A stretch of 35,597 bases of DNA, taken from the NCBI GenBank assembly GCA_025934955.1, contig JAICWE010000035.1, positions 1 through 35,597 of the forward strand. Reading direction: 5' to 3'. Positions 15,518-24,342 of the stretch are shown here, piece after piece (within the stretch, counting starts at the first letter, position 1; every line of letters starts with the position of its first letter). The notes under the pieces were generated by a model. That model made no database searches and had not been told where the DNA came from. It saw nothing but the letters and a program-made list of their open reading frames with translations. The position numbers and the translations under genes are program-made. The stretch is from Gemmatimonadales bacterium (GTDB lineage Bacteria > Gemmatimonadota > Gemmatimonadetes > Gemmatimonadales > GWC2-71-9).

Positions 15518-16404
15518 CGCCCCACGCGGAACGGACCGACCCCGCCCGCCGCGGCATCCGCGCCGCGCAAGTCGGCATGCTGCTCAACGCGGCGCTCGCC
15601 ATCATCAAGCTGCTGACGGGTCTGGTCGGGCACTCGTACGCGCTGATCGCGGACGGCATCGAGTCGGTCGCCGACATCTTCTCGTCGCTGGTGGTGTGGG
15701 GTGGGCTCCGCATCGCGGCGCGCTCGGCGGATAGCGAATATCCGTTCGGCTACGGCAAGGCCGAGGCACTCGCCGCGGCGATCGTCGCGCTGATGCTGCT
15801 CGGCGCGGCGATCGGCATCGCGATCGAGTCGGTCCGCGAGATCATGACGCCGCACCACATTCCGGCGCCGTTCACGCTCGCGGTGCTCGTCGGCGTGATG
15901 ATCGTGAAGGAGATTCTCTCGCGCCGGGTCCGCGCGATCGGCCGCGACGTCGGCAGCACCGCGATCCGCGCCGATGCCGTCCACCACCGTGCCGACGCAA
16001 TCACCTCGGCGGCGGCGTTCGTGGGCATCAGCCTGGCGCTGGTGTTCCAGTGGCCGCCGGCGGACGACTACGCGGCGCTGCTCGCCGCGACGATCATCGC
16101 GTACAACGGCGTCGGCGCGCTCCGGCCCGCGATCGCGGATCTGATGGATCGTACGCCGGGCCAGGATCTCCTGCGCCGCGTCGCGGCCGCGGCGACGGCG
16201 GTGGACGACGTTCGTGCCATCGAGAAGCTCAAGGTGCGGAAGGTCGGCATGGGCTACTACGTGGATCTGCACGTGCAGGCGGAGCCGGCGATGTCGCTCC
16301 AGGATGCGCACGTGCTGAGCGGGCGGGTCAAGTCAGCGATCCGTGATGCGGTGCCGGAGGTACAGGGCGCGCTGATTCACATGGAGCCGTTCGAGGGCGG
16401 CTGA
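15514..16404 (+). CDS. Cation diffusion facilitator (CDF) metal transporter
   Basis: Inner-membrane divalent-metal exporter of 296 residues with about six membrane segments and a cytoplasmic ferredoxin-like tail from about residue 215. The transport site reads Glu50-x3-Asp54 in ADGIESVAD (segment 2) and His157-x3-Asp161 in AVHHRADAITS (segment 5). The first position is glutamate where zinc exporters have His or Asp, so the metal is not predictable. EYPFGYGKAEALAA is a CDF signature. The GTG at 15514 overlaps the phosphorylase stop as GTGA, joining it to the purine operon, perhaps to balance metal used by the secreted nucleotidase (inference). Its 3' end overlaps thiD on the other strand by 28 bases. 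Confidence 0.92.
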   Translation: MTPHAERTDPARRGIRAAQVGMLLNAALAIIKLLTGLVGHSYALIADGIESVADIFSSLVVWGGLRIAARSADSEYPFGYGKAEALAAAIVALMLLGAAIGIAIESVREIMTPHHIPAPFTLAVLVGVMIVKEILSRRVRAIGRDVGSTAIRADAVHHRADAITSAAAFVGISLALVFQWPPADDYAALLAATIIAYNGVGALRPAIADLMDRTPGQDLLRRVAAAATAVDDVRAIEKLKVRKVGMGYYVDLHVQAEPAMSLQDAHVLSGRVKSAIRDAVPEVQGALIHMEPFEGG

Positions 16405-17195
16405 GGCGCCGCCGTTGCGCTGACGCCGTGGTTCAGCGGTCCGTGCCCGCCGCCGAGTCCGGGCGCCGCGGCGATGGCGCGGTGGACGAAGTCGAGTGCG
16501 TCGGCGACGGCGGCCTCGAGGTCGCGGCCCAGTGCGAGGCCCGCGGTGAGGGCGGCCGAGAGCGTGCAGCCGGTCCCGTGGGTGGACGTGGTGACGAGCC
16601 GCGGGCGAGTGAAGCGCCTGACGCCGGTGCGGGTGACGAGCACGTCGGTGACGTCGTCGGCGCTCAGGTGGCCGCCTTTGACCAGCGCGGCGCGGGCACC
16701 GAGCTCCAACAACGCACCGCCGGCGCGCTCCATCGCGGCGACGTCGGCGACTGGCTCGCCGAGCAGAATCGCGGCCTCGTCGAGATTGGGCGTCACCACA
16801 TGTGCGAGCGGCAGCAGCGCGTCGCGCATCGCCGCCTCGGCCTCGCGGGAGAGGAGCCGGTCGCCCGAGCTCGCCACCATCACGGGATCGACGACGAGCG
16901 CTGCCCAGCGGTACGCGCGCACCGCGTCGGCCACGACCCGCACGAGCGCCGCTTCCGCCAGCATGCCGGTCTTGAGCGCTGCGGGCGGCAGGTCCTCGGC
17001 GAGCACGGCGAGCTGCGCGGCGACGATATCCGCCGGCAGCGGGTGCACGGCGCGCACGCCGCGGGTATTCTGTGCGGTGACCGCGACGATCGCCGAGGTG
17101 CCGAAGACGCCGAACTGATGAAACGTCTTGAGGTCGGCCTGGATCCCGGCGCCGCCGCCCGAGTCGGAGCCGGCGATGGTGAGCGCGATCTTCAC
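16377..17195 (-). CDS. thiD: Hydroxymethylpyrimidine/phosphomethylpyrimidine kinase ThiD
   Basis: Thiamine biosynthesis kinase of 272 residues, phosphorylating HMP and HMP-P. The N-terminus ALTIAGSDSGGGAGIQADLK is the family signature, followed by VVDPVMVASSGDRLL, TPNLDEAAILLGE, LVKGGH and THGTGCTLSAAL, the last carrying the anion hole and catalytic residues of the ribokinase fold. The start is GTG at 17195. The last 17 residues, rich in Ser, Ala and Pro, extend past the normal end and overlap the convergent CDF gene. No other thiamine genes are nearby. It diverges from the RNA methyltransferase across only 20 bases. Confidence 0.95.
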   Translation of the reverse strand: MKIALTIAGSDSGGGAGIQADLKTFHQFGVFGTSAIVAVTAQNTRGVRAVHPLPADIVAAQLAVLAEDLPPAALKTGMLAEAALVRVVADAVRAYRWAALVVDPVMVASSGDRLLSREAEAAMRDALLPLAHVVTPNLDEAAILLGEPVADVAAMERAGGALLELGARAALVKGGHLSADDVTDVLVTRTGVRRFTRPRLVTTSTHGTGCTLSAALTAGLALGRDLEAAVADALDFVHRAIAAAPGLGGGHGPLNHGVSATAAPQPPSNGSM

Positions 17196-17215
17196 GCGAT
17201 GATCACTGGAGCACG

Positions 17216-17995
17216 ATGAGCGGCTCGCTGCAGACTCTCATACGGGACCTCCGGCTCCGGCGCGGGCGCGAGCGGCGCGGCCTGGCGCTCGCCGAAGGCG
17301 TGCGGCTGGTGGAAGAGGCGCTCGCCGCCGGGATCGCGCTCAAGGGCGCGGCGGTGTCGCCCGCGCTGGAAGGTAGCAGCCGAGGTCAGGCGCTCAAGCG
17401 CGCGCTCGCCGGGTCGGGCGTGCGGCTGGAGGAGATGGGCGACCGCGAGCTCGCCGAGCTCGCCGACACCGAGCATCCGCAGGGCGTCGTCGCGGTCATC
17501 ACGCCGCGCACGTGGACGCTGGCCGACATCCGTGTCCCCCGCGGCGCGGCGGTGCTGGTGCTCGACGCGGTCCAGGACCCGGGCAATGTCGGCGGCATGC
17601 TGCGCACGGCACTCGGGCTCGGCGCCGGCGGCGTCATCGCGCTCAAGGGGACGGCGGAGTTGACCAATCCCAAGGTGGTGCGCGGCGCCATGGGCGCGCT
17701 GTTCCGGCTGCCGTGCGTGCCGGCCGACCCTGCCGGGTTCATCGCGTGGGCGCGGGAGCACGGCGTCTCGCTCTGGGTCGCGGAGGCCGACGGCACGTCG
17801 CTGGAGAAGCTGCCGCGCCGCTCGGAGCGCGGCGCGGTGGCGCTGGTCGTCGGCAACGAGGGGGCCGGCGTGACACCCGCGCTCGACACGGCGGCGGATC
17901 GCCGCGTCGCGATCCGGCTCGCGCCCGGCGCCGAGTCGCTCAACGTCGGCGTCGCCGCCGGCATCCTCCTCCACGAGGTACTGCGTGATCGCTGA
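17216..17995 (+). CDS. TrmH/SpoU-family RNA 2'-O-methyltransferase
   Basis: SAM-dependent RNA ribose methyltransferase of 259 residues. The N-terminal part (about 1-95) is the RNA-binding domain usual in TsnR/RlmB-like proteins. The C-terminal SPOUT knot shows all three motifs: DPGNVGGMLRTA (motif 1, with Asn and Arg), LVVGNEGAGV (motif 2) and ESLNVGVAAGILLHEV (motif 3). The target, rRNA or tRNA, cannot be assigned by eye. GGAG lies five bases before the ATG. The stop overlaps the prepilin peptidase GTG by 11 bases, so the two are cotranscribed although unrelated in function. Confidence 0.93.
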   Translation: MSGSLQTLIRDLRLRRGRERRGLALAEGVRLVEEALAAGIALKGAAVSPALEGSSRGQALKRALAGSGVRLEEMGDRELAELADTEHPQGVVAVITPRTWTLADIRVPRGAAVLVLDAVQDPGNVGGMLRTALGLGAGGVIALKGTAELTNPKVVRGAMGALFRLPCVPADPAGFIAWAREHGVSLWVAEADGTSLEKLPRRSERGAVALVVGNEGAGVTPALDTAADRRVAIRLAPGAESLNVGVAAGILLHEVLRDR

Positions 17996-18785
17996 GGCGC
18001 TCGCGGGGACCGCGCCCGTTCCGCTCATCGTGTTCGCCGCGCTGCTCGGCGCCGTGTTCGGCAGCTTCCTCAACGTCTGCGTTCTGCGCTGGCCGGCGGA
18101 GCAGTCGGTGGTGCGGCCGGCGTCGCGCTGCCCCCGCTGCGGCCGCGGGCTCGCGTGGTACGACAACATCCCGATCGTCTCGTGGCTGCTGCTGCGCGCC
18201 CGCTGCCGCGGCTGCGGCCAGCCGATCTCCGCCATGTACCCGGCGGTTGAGCTGCTCACCGCCGTGCTCTGGGCCGCGATGGCGGCGCACTACGGCCTCT
18301 CGGTGGAGGCGCTTCGGGGCGCGGTGTTCGGCACGATCCTCCTCGGCATCACGCTCACCGACGCGCGCGAGATGATCATCCCCGACGAGTTCACCCTGGG
18401 CGGCCTGGTGATCGGGCTGCTCTTCTCGATCGCCGGCGGCTGGCACGGCGTGCTCGACGCGGTGCTCGGCGCGGCGGTCGGGTTCTTCGGCCTGTGGGCG
18501 GTCGGCGCGTTAGGCACCTGGGCGTTCAGGCAGGACGCGATGGGCGGCGGCGACATCAAGATGATGGCGATGGTCGGCGCGTTCCTCGGCTGGCCCGGCG
18601 TGCTCGGGACGATTTTCCTCGGCGCGGTGCTCGGCGTCCTGGTGTTCGGGCCGATCGCGCTGCTCCGGTCGCGGGCACGGCTGCAGCTGCCGTTCGGGAT
18701 CTTTCTCGCGGCCGGCGCGTTCTCGGTCTACCTCGCCGGGACGACGCTCTGGCACTGGTATCAATCGTACCTCGGCATGGCATGA
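17985..18785 (+). CDS. pilD: Prepilin peptidase / N-methyltransferase (PilD/GspO type)
   Basis: Polytopic inner-membrane aspartic peptidase of 266 residues that cleaves and N-methylates type IV prepilins and pseudopilins. The N-terminal methylase region has the four-cysteine zinc site (Cys49, Cys52, Cys74, Cys77) around the conserved WYDNIPIVSWLLLRARC. The catalytic aspartates are Asp126 in TLTDAREMIIPDE and Asp190 in MGGGDIKMM. Segment count and length match the family. It starts with GTG at 17985, inside the methyltransferase gene, and its stop overlaps the next gene as ATGA. Pilin genes are not in the window. It contains one rare TTA codon in Gly-Ala-Leu-Gly. Confidence 0.95.
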   Translation: MIAEALAGTAPVPLIVFAALLGAVFGSFLNVCVLRWPAEQSVVRPASRCPRCGRGLAWYDNIPIVSWLLLRARCRGCGQPISAMYPAVELLTAVLWAAMAAHYGLSVEALRGAVFGTILLGITLTDAREMIIPDEFTLGGLVIGLLFSIAGGWHGVLDAVLGAAVGFFGLWAVGALGTWAFRQDAMGGGDIKMMAMVGAFLGWPGVLGTIFLGAVLGVLVFGPIALLRSRARLQLPFGIFLAAGAFSVYLAGTTLWHWYQSYLGMA

Positions 18786-20020
18786 TGGTTCGGCGTGCCG
18801 GCCCGATGGCGGCGGCCATGCTTTCGGCCGCGCTTGCGGCCACGCTGGTCGCGTGTCGCGGCCAGCCGCCGCGCAAGCCCGCGACCGGCGCGGCGGCGTT
18901 CCAGGTGCTGGTGGATAGCCTGGTCCATCCGGTCGAGCAGGCGACCGGCCTCAACTTCCGCCACCCCCCGCGCGCGGCGGTGCGCACTCGCGCCGAAGCG
19001 CGCGAGTACATCGTCCGCCAGATGGACGAGCAGATGCCGGGCCCGCGGCTCCACGGCAGCGAGATCGTCTACAAGCTCACCGGGCTGCTGCCGGACACGG
19101 CGAACTTCCGCACGCTCGTCGAGGACGTGCTCACCGCGCAGATCCTCGGCTACTACGATCCCGAGACCAGCACGCTCTACGGCGTGGCCGGGGCGAACCC
19201 CGCGCTGCTCCGGATCATGGCGGCGCACGAGCTGGTGCACGCCCTCCAGCACCAGTACCTCCCGCTCGACAGCATCTTCCACGACGACAGCGACGGCGAC
19301 CGCGCCGCGGCGGCGCAGGCGGTTCTCGAGGGCCAGGCCAACTTCGCCTCGCTCGCGATGGTGCAGGGCAAGTCGGTGGTGAGCGATCCCGCGTACTGGG
19401 AGCGCTACGCGGAGCTGAGCCGGTCGGAGCGCGCGTCGCTCGGCCTCGCCGGCGTACCGATGATCCTGCGGGAGCGGCTCCTCTTTCCGTACCGGGACGG
19501 CGGCGCCTTCATGGCGTGGTGGGGCCGCTCGCGCTTCGCCGACACGGTGCCGTACGGGCCGCGCATGCCCACGTCGAGCGAGCAGATCCTCCACCCCGAT
19601 CGCTACGCCAGCGGCGACGCGCCGATCGCCGTGCGCTTCACCGGCGGACCGGCGCCGCTCCTGGAGGACGACTTCGGCGAGATCGAGACGCGGATTCTCG
19701 CAGATCAGCTCGCCGGCCTCGGCGAATCGCCCGACGGGCCGCCGCTCGGCTGGGGCGGCGATCGATTCCGCGCGTACGACGTGGCGCCGTCGGGCGCGCT
19801 GGTGTGGTACAGCGTGTGGGACGACGAACGGTCGGCGGCGCACTTCCGCAACACGACGGGGCGGCGGCTGATGCAGCGAGAGCGGGCCGGCTATCGGACG
19901 GCGGTGGATTCGCTCACGGTGGATGGTCGGCCGGCGGCGCGTGTGGTCATCGCGCCCGCGGCGTGGTCCGGCTGGCGCGACTTGCCGGCGGCGCGCCTCG
20001 CCGGGAGCGGCGGCCGGTGA
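18782..20020 (+). CDS. Lipoprotein with HExxH zinc-protease motif, function unknown
   Basis: A 412-residue exported protein with a lipoprotein signal (ATLVAC, Cys25). The centre holds AAHELVHALQHQY (His149, Glu150, His153) and, 30 residues on, VLEGQANFAS with Glu183, the spacing expected of a gluzincin-type zinc site. No substrate domain that I recognise surrounds it; the C-terminal half has hydrophobic strand patterns but no clear repeat. Two adjacent ATG codons start the frame, and the first overlaps the prepilin peptidase stop as ATGA. It is also coupled to the acetyltransferase downstream. A role in envelope protein turnover or pilus-related processing is possible but rests only on location. 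Confidence 0.85.
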   Translation: MMVRRAGPMAAAMLSAALAATLVACRGQPPRKPATGAAAFQVLVDSLVHPVEQATGLNFRHPPRAAVRTRAEAREYIVRQMDEQMPGPRLHGSEIVYKLTGLLPDTANFRTLVEDVLTAQILGYYDPETSTLYGVAGANPALLRIMAAHELVHALQHQYLPLDSIFHDDSDGDRAAAAQAVLEGQANFASLAMVQGKSVVSDPAYWERYAELSRSERASLGLAGVPMILRERLLFPYRDGGAFMAWWGRSRFADTVPYGPRMPTSSEQILHPDRYASGDAPIAVRFTGGPAPLLEDDFGEIETRILADQLAGLGESPDGPPLGWGGDRFRAYDVAPSGALVWYSVWDDERSAAHFRNTTGRRLMQRERAGYRTAVDSLTVDGRPAARVVIAPAAWSGWRDLPAARLAGSGGR

Positions 20021-20481
20021 CCGACCCGGACGGCGCGGGGCCCCTCGTGCGCATGCGCGCGGCCACCCCGGCCGACGCCGATGCCATCGCCGAGCTGAGC
20101 GGGCAGCTCGGCTATCCGGTCGCCGCGGCCGCGGTTCGGCAGCGGCTCGAACGGCTGCTCGCGGCGGCCGATCAGGCCGTGTTCGTCGCGGCGGAGGCCA
20201 CTCGCGTCGTCGGCTGGATCCACGGCGCCGACCAGCTGCTCGTGGAGTCGGAGCAGCGCTGCGAGATCCTCGGCCTCGTGGTGGATCAGCGCCTCCGCCG
20301 CGCGGGCGTCGGCCGGGGTCTCGTGGCCGAAATCGAGCGCTGGGCCGGCGCTCGCGGTCTTGCGGTCATATCGGTGCGGAGTGCCATCACTCGCGCCGAG
20401 TCGCATCCGTTCTACGAGCGGCTCGGCTACGAGCGGGTGAAGAGCCAGCACGTCTATCGCAAGCGGCTGCGCGCCCGCTAG
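20017..20481 (+). CDS. GNAT-family N-acetyltransferase
   Basis: A 154-residue single-domain acetyltransferase. The N-terminal strand VRMRAATPADADAIAEL is typical of GNAT proteins, and the acetyl-CoA loop is LVVDQRLRRAGVGRGLV. The end, HPFYERLGYERVKSQHVYRK, matches the last strand-helix-strand unit. The substrate is unknown. The GTG at 20017 overlaps the protease stop (GTGA); the open frame continues upstream only through protease coding sequence. It ends five bases before the stop of the convergent DUF445 gene. Confidence 0.92.
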   Translation: MTDPDGAGPLVRMRAATPADADAIAELSGQLGYPVAAAAVRQRLERLLAAADQAVFVAAEATRVVGWIHGADQLLVESEQRCEILGLVVDQRLRRAGVGRGLVAEIERWAGARGLAVISVRSAITRAESHPFYERLGYERVKSQHVYRKRLRAR

Positions 20482-20485
20482 CCGG

Positions 20486-22051
20486 CTACAGACCCACCAG
20501 CTTCCCCAGCCAGAACGCCAGCATCCCGAACAGCCCGCCCAGCACGTAACCCACCTTCACGATCAGGTCCAGCTCGCGCTGGCTCACGTCGCGGATCAGG
20601 CGCTCGACCCGCTCGATCGGCAGTTCGTTCACCTTCTGCTCGATCATCTCCTCGACCCGGATCTCCCGCACGATGCGCGGGATCTGCACCTCCACCCAGC
20701 GCCACGCCGCATCGGTGAGGTCGCGGCGCATCGCGCCGGTGATCTCCTCGCCGACCCAGTCGGCCGGCCGGCCGCTCGGCTGGGCCAGCAGGCGATCGGT
20801 CAACGCACGGATCGCCTCCTCCACGCCGCGCCGCCCCTGCGGCCCCGCGAGCCCGCGCGCCGCCAGCTCCGAGAGCCGCTCCGGCGGCACCGCCTTGAAC
20901 ACGTCGCCCCAGGTGCGATGGTCCAGCGCCTCGAGTGCCCGGTCCGCCGCGGCCACCGCCACCCGGCGGGCCGCCGGCTCCCGCACCACGCCCACCAGCC
21001 AGTCGCCTAACGCCTCCGCCGCCGCATCCCGCCGCTCGGGGCCCAGCCGGCGCATCCGTTCGCTGGTCGGCACCGAGAGGAAGTGCAGCACCGCGTCGCG
21101 CACGGCGCGGGAGAGCTGCTCCTTCATCTCCGGCGCATTGAGCGCGGCGGCGAAGCGGTCGAACCCCTCATGCTCGAAGCCGTCCACCAGCCGCTCGATG
21201 GTTCGGTCGGTGACGACGAGTCGCGCGAGGATGCGCTCGTGGATGAGCAGGTCGCGGATCGAATGATCGAAGGCGTCGCGCAGCGCGAACTCGATCCGGC
21301 TCCGCGCCTCGGGGTCGCCCAGCAGCGCCCCGAGTCGCTCCAGTGCCACCGGGATGTAGTCGGCGATGGCCTGCTCCACCGCGCCGGCGAAGCCGGCGGG
21401 CAGCCGCTGGAGCAGCGGCCGCTCGTCGCCGGCGAGCTGCTCCGCCTGTGCCGCGATGAAGCCGCGCAGCGTCCGCTCGAGCTCCGCACTCTCGGTCACC
21501 TGATCGATCAGCCCGCTCACCCGCTGGTGCAGCGCGCTCCGCCGCTCGGGCGTGAGTCCGGCGGTGAGCGGACGGTCGGCGACCTCGACGCGGAGCCGTT
21601 CGAGCCAGCCGGCCAGCTCGGCCTGGCCCTCCGCCGACCGGAGCCAGTCGGCCAGCTTGTTGGCCAGTGCCGGCGCCATCGAGCCGACGGCGCGGTCGAT
21701 CGCGTCGGACAAGGTCGGCGTGAAGTGAGATCGAAGTGAGCCCCGCTCCTCCTGAAGCAGCCCGTCGAACATCCGGCCGATGGCCGACGCGAAGGTGTCG
21801 CGGATCTGCGGCGTGTTGAGCCGCTGGGTGAGGTCCTCGGGCGTGAGGAGCCGCTCGCCCACGGTCTTGGCGATGCTCCGCGCCAGCCGCGCCTTGTTCT
21901 TCGGGAGCGCGCCCTGGATGCGGAAGCGGCCGATGCCCCTGGGCTCGTGCGGGCGGAACAGGAGGAAGATCGAGACGGTGTCGGTCATGCCGCCCGCGAT
22001 CGTGGCGACGGCGGTGGTGAACAGCATCTCGACCAGCGTGTGGCGATCCAT
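20486..22051 (-). CDS. DUF445-family membrane protein
   Basis: A 521-residue protein with one hydrophobic segment near each end: about residues 9-30 (TTAVATIAGGMTDTVSIFLL, then the family motif LFRPHEP) and about 498-518 (YVLGGLFGMLAFWLGKLV). The motif IGRFRIQGALPKNKARLARS after the first segment is the DUF445 signature. The middle 430 residues are amphipathic and rich in Arg, Glu and Leu, consistent with long helices. The function of the family is not established; an envelope role is usually assumed. I chose the ATG at 22051 because upstream in-frame codons give only low-complexity basic sequence. It carries one rare TTA codon in Glu-Ala-Leu-Gly. Confidence 0.9.
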   Translation of the reverse strand: MDRHTLVEMLFTTAVATIAGGMTDTVSIFLLFRPHEPRGIGRFRIQGALPKNKARLARSIAKTVGERLLTPEDLTQRLNTPQIRDTFASAIGRMFDGLLQEERGSLRSHFTPTLSDAIDRAVGSMAPALANKLADWLRSAEGQAELAGWLERLRVEVADRPLTAGLTPERRSALHQRVSGLIDQVTESAELERTLRGFIAAQAEQLAGDERPLLQRLPAGFAGAVEQAIADYIPVALERLGALLGDPEARSRIEFALRDAFDHSIRDLLIHERILARLVVTDRTIERLVDGFEHEGFDRFAAALNAPEMKEQLSRAVRDAVLHFLSVPTSERMRRLGPERRDAAAEALGDWLVGVVREPAARRVAVAAADRALEALDHRTWGDVFKAVPPERLSELAARGLAGPQGRRGVEEAIRALTDRLLAQPSGRPADWVGEEITGAMRRDLTDAAWRWVEVQIPRIVREIRVEEMIEQKVNELPIERVERLIRDVSQRELDLIVKVGYVLGGLFGMLAFWLGKLVGL

Positions 22052-22158
22052 GGCGGTGGAGTATGCCGCGAGACCGGAGGCGCGCAAAGGGCGCGGCGCT
22101 CTGGCCGGGGCGCCGCGCCGCTGGTATCCTTGAAGCGCCCTCGCCAGGAACTCCCGCC

Positions 22159-24342
22159 GTGATCGATGTCGACGACCGCCTCCAGTCCGCACTCGCGCGG
22201 CGCTACCGTTTCGAGCGCGAGCTGGGCCGCGGCGGCATGGCGACGGTTTACCTGGCGGAGGACGTGAAGCACCGCCGGCCGGTGGCGGTGAAGATCCTCC
22301 ATCCCCACCTTGCCGTGCAGGTCGGCGCCGAGCGGTTTCAGCGCGAGGTGGAAATCGCCGCGCGGCTGAGTCATCCGCACATCCTCACGCTGATCGACTC
22401 GGGCAACGCCGACGGATACCTCTACTACGTCATGCCGTATGTGCAGGGCGAGTCGCTCCGCGGCCGGCTCACCCGCGAGCGCCAGCTCCCCATCGCCGAC
22501 GCGCTCACCATCGCGCGGCAGGTGGCGAGCGCGCTGGGCTACGCGCACGCGCAGGGCGTGATCCATCGCGACGTGAAGCCCGAGAACGTGATGCTGCACG
22601 AGGGCGAGGCGATGGTCGCCGACTTCGGCATCGCTCGCGCCGTGAGCGAAGGCGGCGACGCCTCGCTGACCCAGACCGGCACTGCCGTCGGCACACCGGC
22701 GTACATGAGCCCCGAGCAGGCGAGCGGCGACCGCGATCTCGACGGCCGGAGCGACATCTACTCGCTCGGCTGCATGCTGTACGAGATGTTGGCCGGCGCG
22801 CCGCCGTTCGGCGGCCCGACGGCGCAGGCGATCATCCTCAAGCGCTTCACCGAGGCGGTGCCGTCGTTGCGCGGGCTGCGGGGCTCGGTGCCGGAGAGCG
22901 TCGAACGCGTCGTCCTCAAGGCGCTCGCGCGAGCGCCGGCGGAGCGCTACGGCACCGCGGCGGAGTTCGCGGCGGCGCTCACGGCGCAGGGCGGGGCGGT
23001 GACCCCACCGAGTGCCACCCGCACGGCGATCACGCCGGCCGCGGGGCCGGCCGCGTCTCCCGCCAAGTCCATCGCGGTGCTCCCGTTCGCCGACATGAGC
23101 CCGGAGAAGGATCAGGATTACTTCTGCGACGGCATCGCCGAGGAAATCATGAACGCGCTGGCCAAGGTGCAGGCGCTCCAGGTGGCGTCGCGCTCCTCGG
23201 CATTCGCGTTCAAGGGAAAGAACCAGGACATCCGCCTGGTCGGCGAGCAGCTCGGCGTGAGCACGGTGCTGGAAGGCAGCGTGCGGAAGGCAGGCAACCG
23301 GCTCCGCATCACGGCGCAGCTCATCAACGTGAGCGACGGCTATCACCTCTGGTCCGAGCGCTACGACCGCGACCTCGAAGACGTTTTCGCGGTGCAGGAC
23401 GAGATCGCCGAGAGCATCGTGCGCGCGCTCCGCGTCGTGCTGAGCGACGAAGAGAAGCGGGCGATCGAGAAGCCGCGGCCGGAGAACGTGCGCGCGTACG
23501 AGTACTACCTCCGCGGGCGGCAGGCGTTCCATCAGTTCCGGGAGAAGTCGCTCCAGCTCGCGCGGCGCATGTTCCAGCGCGCGATCGACATCGACGCCGG
23601 CTTCGTTCTCGCCCACGCCGGGATGGCCGACTGCAGCTCCTTCCTCTACATGTACTGGGACGCGAGCAAGGCGAATCTCGAGCAGGCCGACGCCGCGAGC
23701 CGCACGGCGCTCGGGCTTGGTCCCGACGTGGCGGAGGCGCACGCCTCGCGCGGGCTCGCGCTCACCCTGACCCGGCGGTACGCGGAGGCGGAGCAGGAGT
23801 TCGAGACGGCGATCCGGCTCGATCCGCGGCTCTTCGAGGCGCACTATTTCTTCGGCCGCGCGTGCTTTCAGCAGGGCAAGATGGAAACGGCTGCCCGCGA
23901 GTTCGAGCTCGCGAGCGAGGTGCGGCCGGAGGACTTCCAGACACCGAGCATGCTCGCGATGTCGTACGACTGCCTCGATCGCCCCGCCGAGGCCAACGCC
24001 GCGCGCCGCCGCTCGGTCCGCGCCGTCGAGCAGCATCTCGAGCTCAACCCCGACGACGCCCGGGCCCTCTACATGGGCGCCATCGACCTGACGGCGCTCG
24101 GCGAGCGGGACCGGAGTCTCGCCTGGGCCGAGCGCGCGCTCGCGATCGATCCGGGGGATTCGGGCGTGCTCTACAACGTCGGGTGCGCGTTCGCACGGCT
24201 CGGCCTCGTCGATCGAGCCCTCGATTGTCTCGAGCGCGCGGTCGAGACTGGATTCGGGCACCGCGAGTGGATCGAGAACGATTCCGACCTCGAGTCGCTT
24301 CGGGACTCCGTTCGCTTCAAGGCCCTCCTCGACCGGATCTGA
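22159..24342 (+). CDS. Serine/threonine protein kinase with TolB/FlgO-like domain and TPR repeats, no membrane segment
   Basis: A 727-residue protein. The PknB-type kinase domain (about 15-275) is complete: glycine loop LGRGGMATVY, Lys45 in VAVKIL, IHRDVKPENV with Asp138, DFG at 155-157, and GTPAYMSPEQ in the activation loop. A Pro/Ala/Thr linker (about 278-302) leads directly to SIAVLPFADMS, the start of a TolB/FlgO-like region that includes EGSVRKAGNRLRITAQLI and HLWSERYDRDL, the pattern also seen in adenylate-cyclase-associated TPR proteins. TPR-like helices fill about 440-727. No hydrophobic segment separates kinase and TolB-like parts, so it should be cytoplasmic. The GTG at 22159 is the best start. 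A weak -10-like TATCCT lies at 22125-22130. Substrates are unknown. Confidence 0.93.
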   Translation: MIDVDDRLQSALARRYRFERELGRGGMATVYLAEDVKHRRPVAVKILHPHLAVQVGAERFQREVEIAARLSHPHILTLIDSGNADGYLYYVMPYVQGESLRGRLTRERQLPIADALTIARQVASALGYAHAQGVIHRDVKPENVMLHEGEAMVADFGIARAVSEGGDASLTQTGTAVGTPAYMSPEQASGDRDLDGRSDIYSLGCMLYEMLAGAPPFGGPTAQAIILKRFTEAVPSLRGLRGSVPESVERVVLKALARAPAERYGTAAEFAAALTAQGGAVTPPSATRTAITPAAGPAASPAKSIAVLPFADMSPEKDQDYFCDGIAEEIMNALAKVQALQVASRSSAFAFKGKNQDIRLVGEQLGVSTVLEGSVRKAGNRLRITAQLINVSDGYHLWSERYDRDLEDVFAVQDEIAESIVRALRVVLSDEEKRAIEKPRPENVRAYEYYLRGRQAFHQFREKSLQLARRMFQRAIDIDAGFVLAHAGMADCSSFLYMYWDASKANLEQADAASRTALGLGPDVAEAHASRGLALTLTRRYAEAEQEFETAIRLDPRLFEAHYFFGRACFQQGKMETAAREFELASEVRPEDFQTPSMLAMSYDCLDRPAEANAARRRSVRAVEQHLELNPDDARALYMGAIDLTALGERDRSLAWAERALAIDPGDSGVLYNVGCAFARLGLVDRALDCLERAVETGFGHREWIENDSDLESLRDSVRFKALLDRI

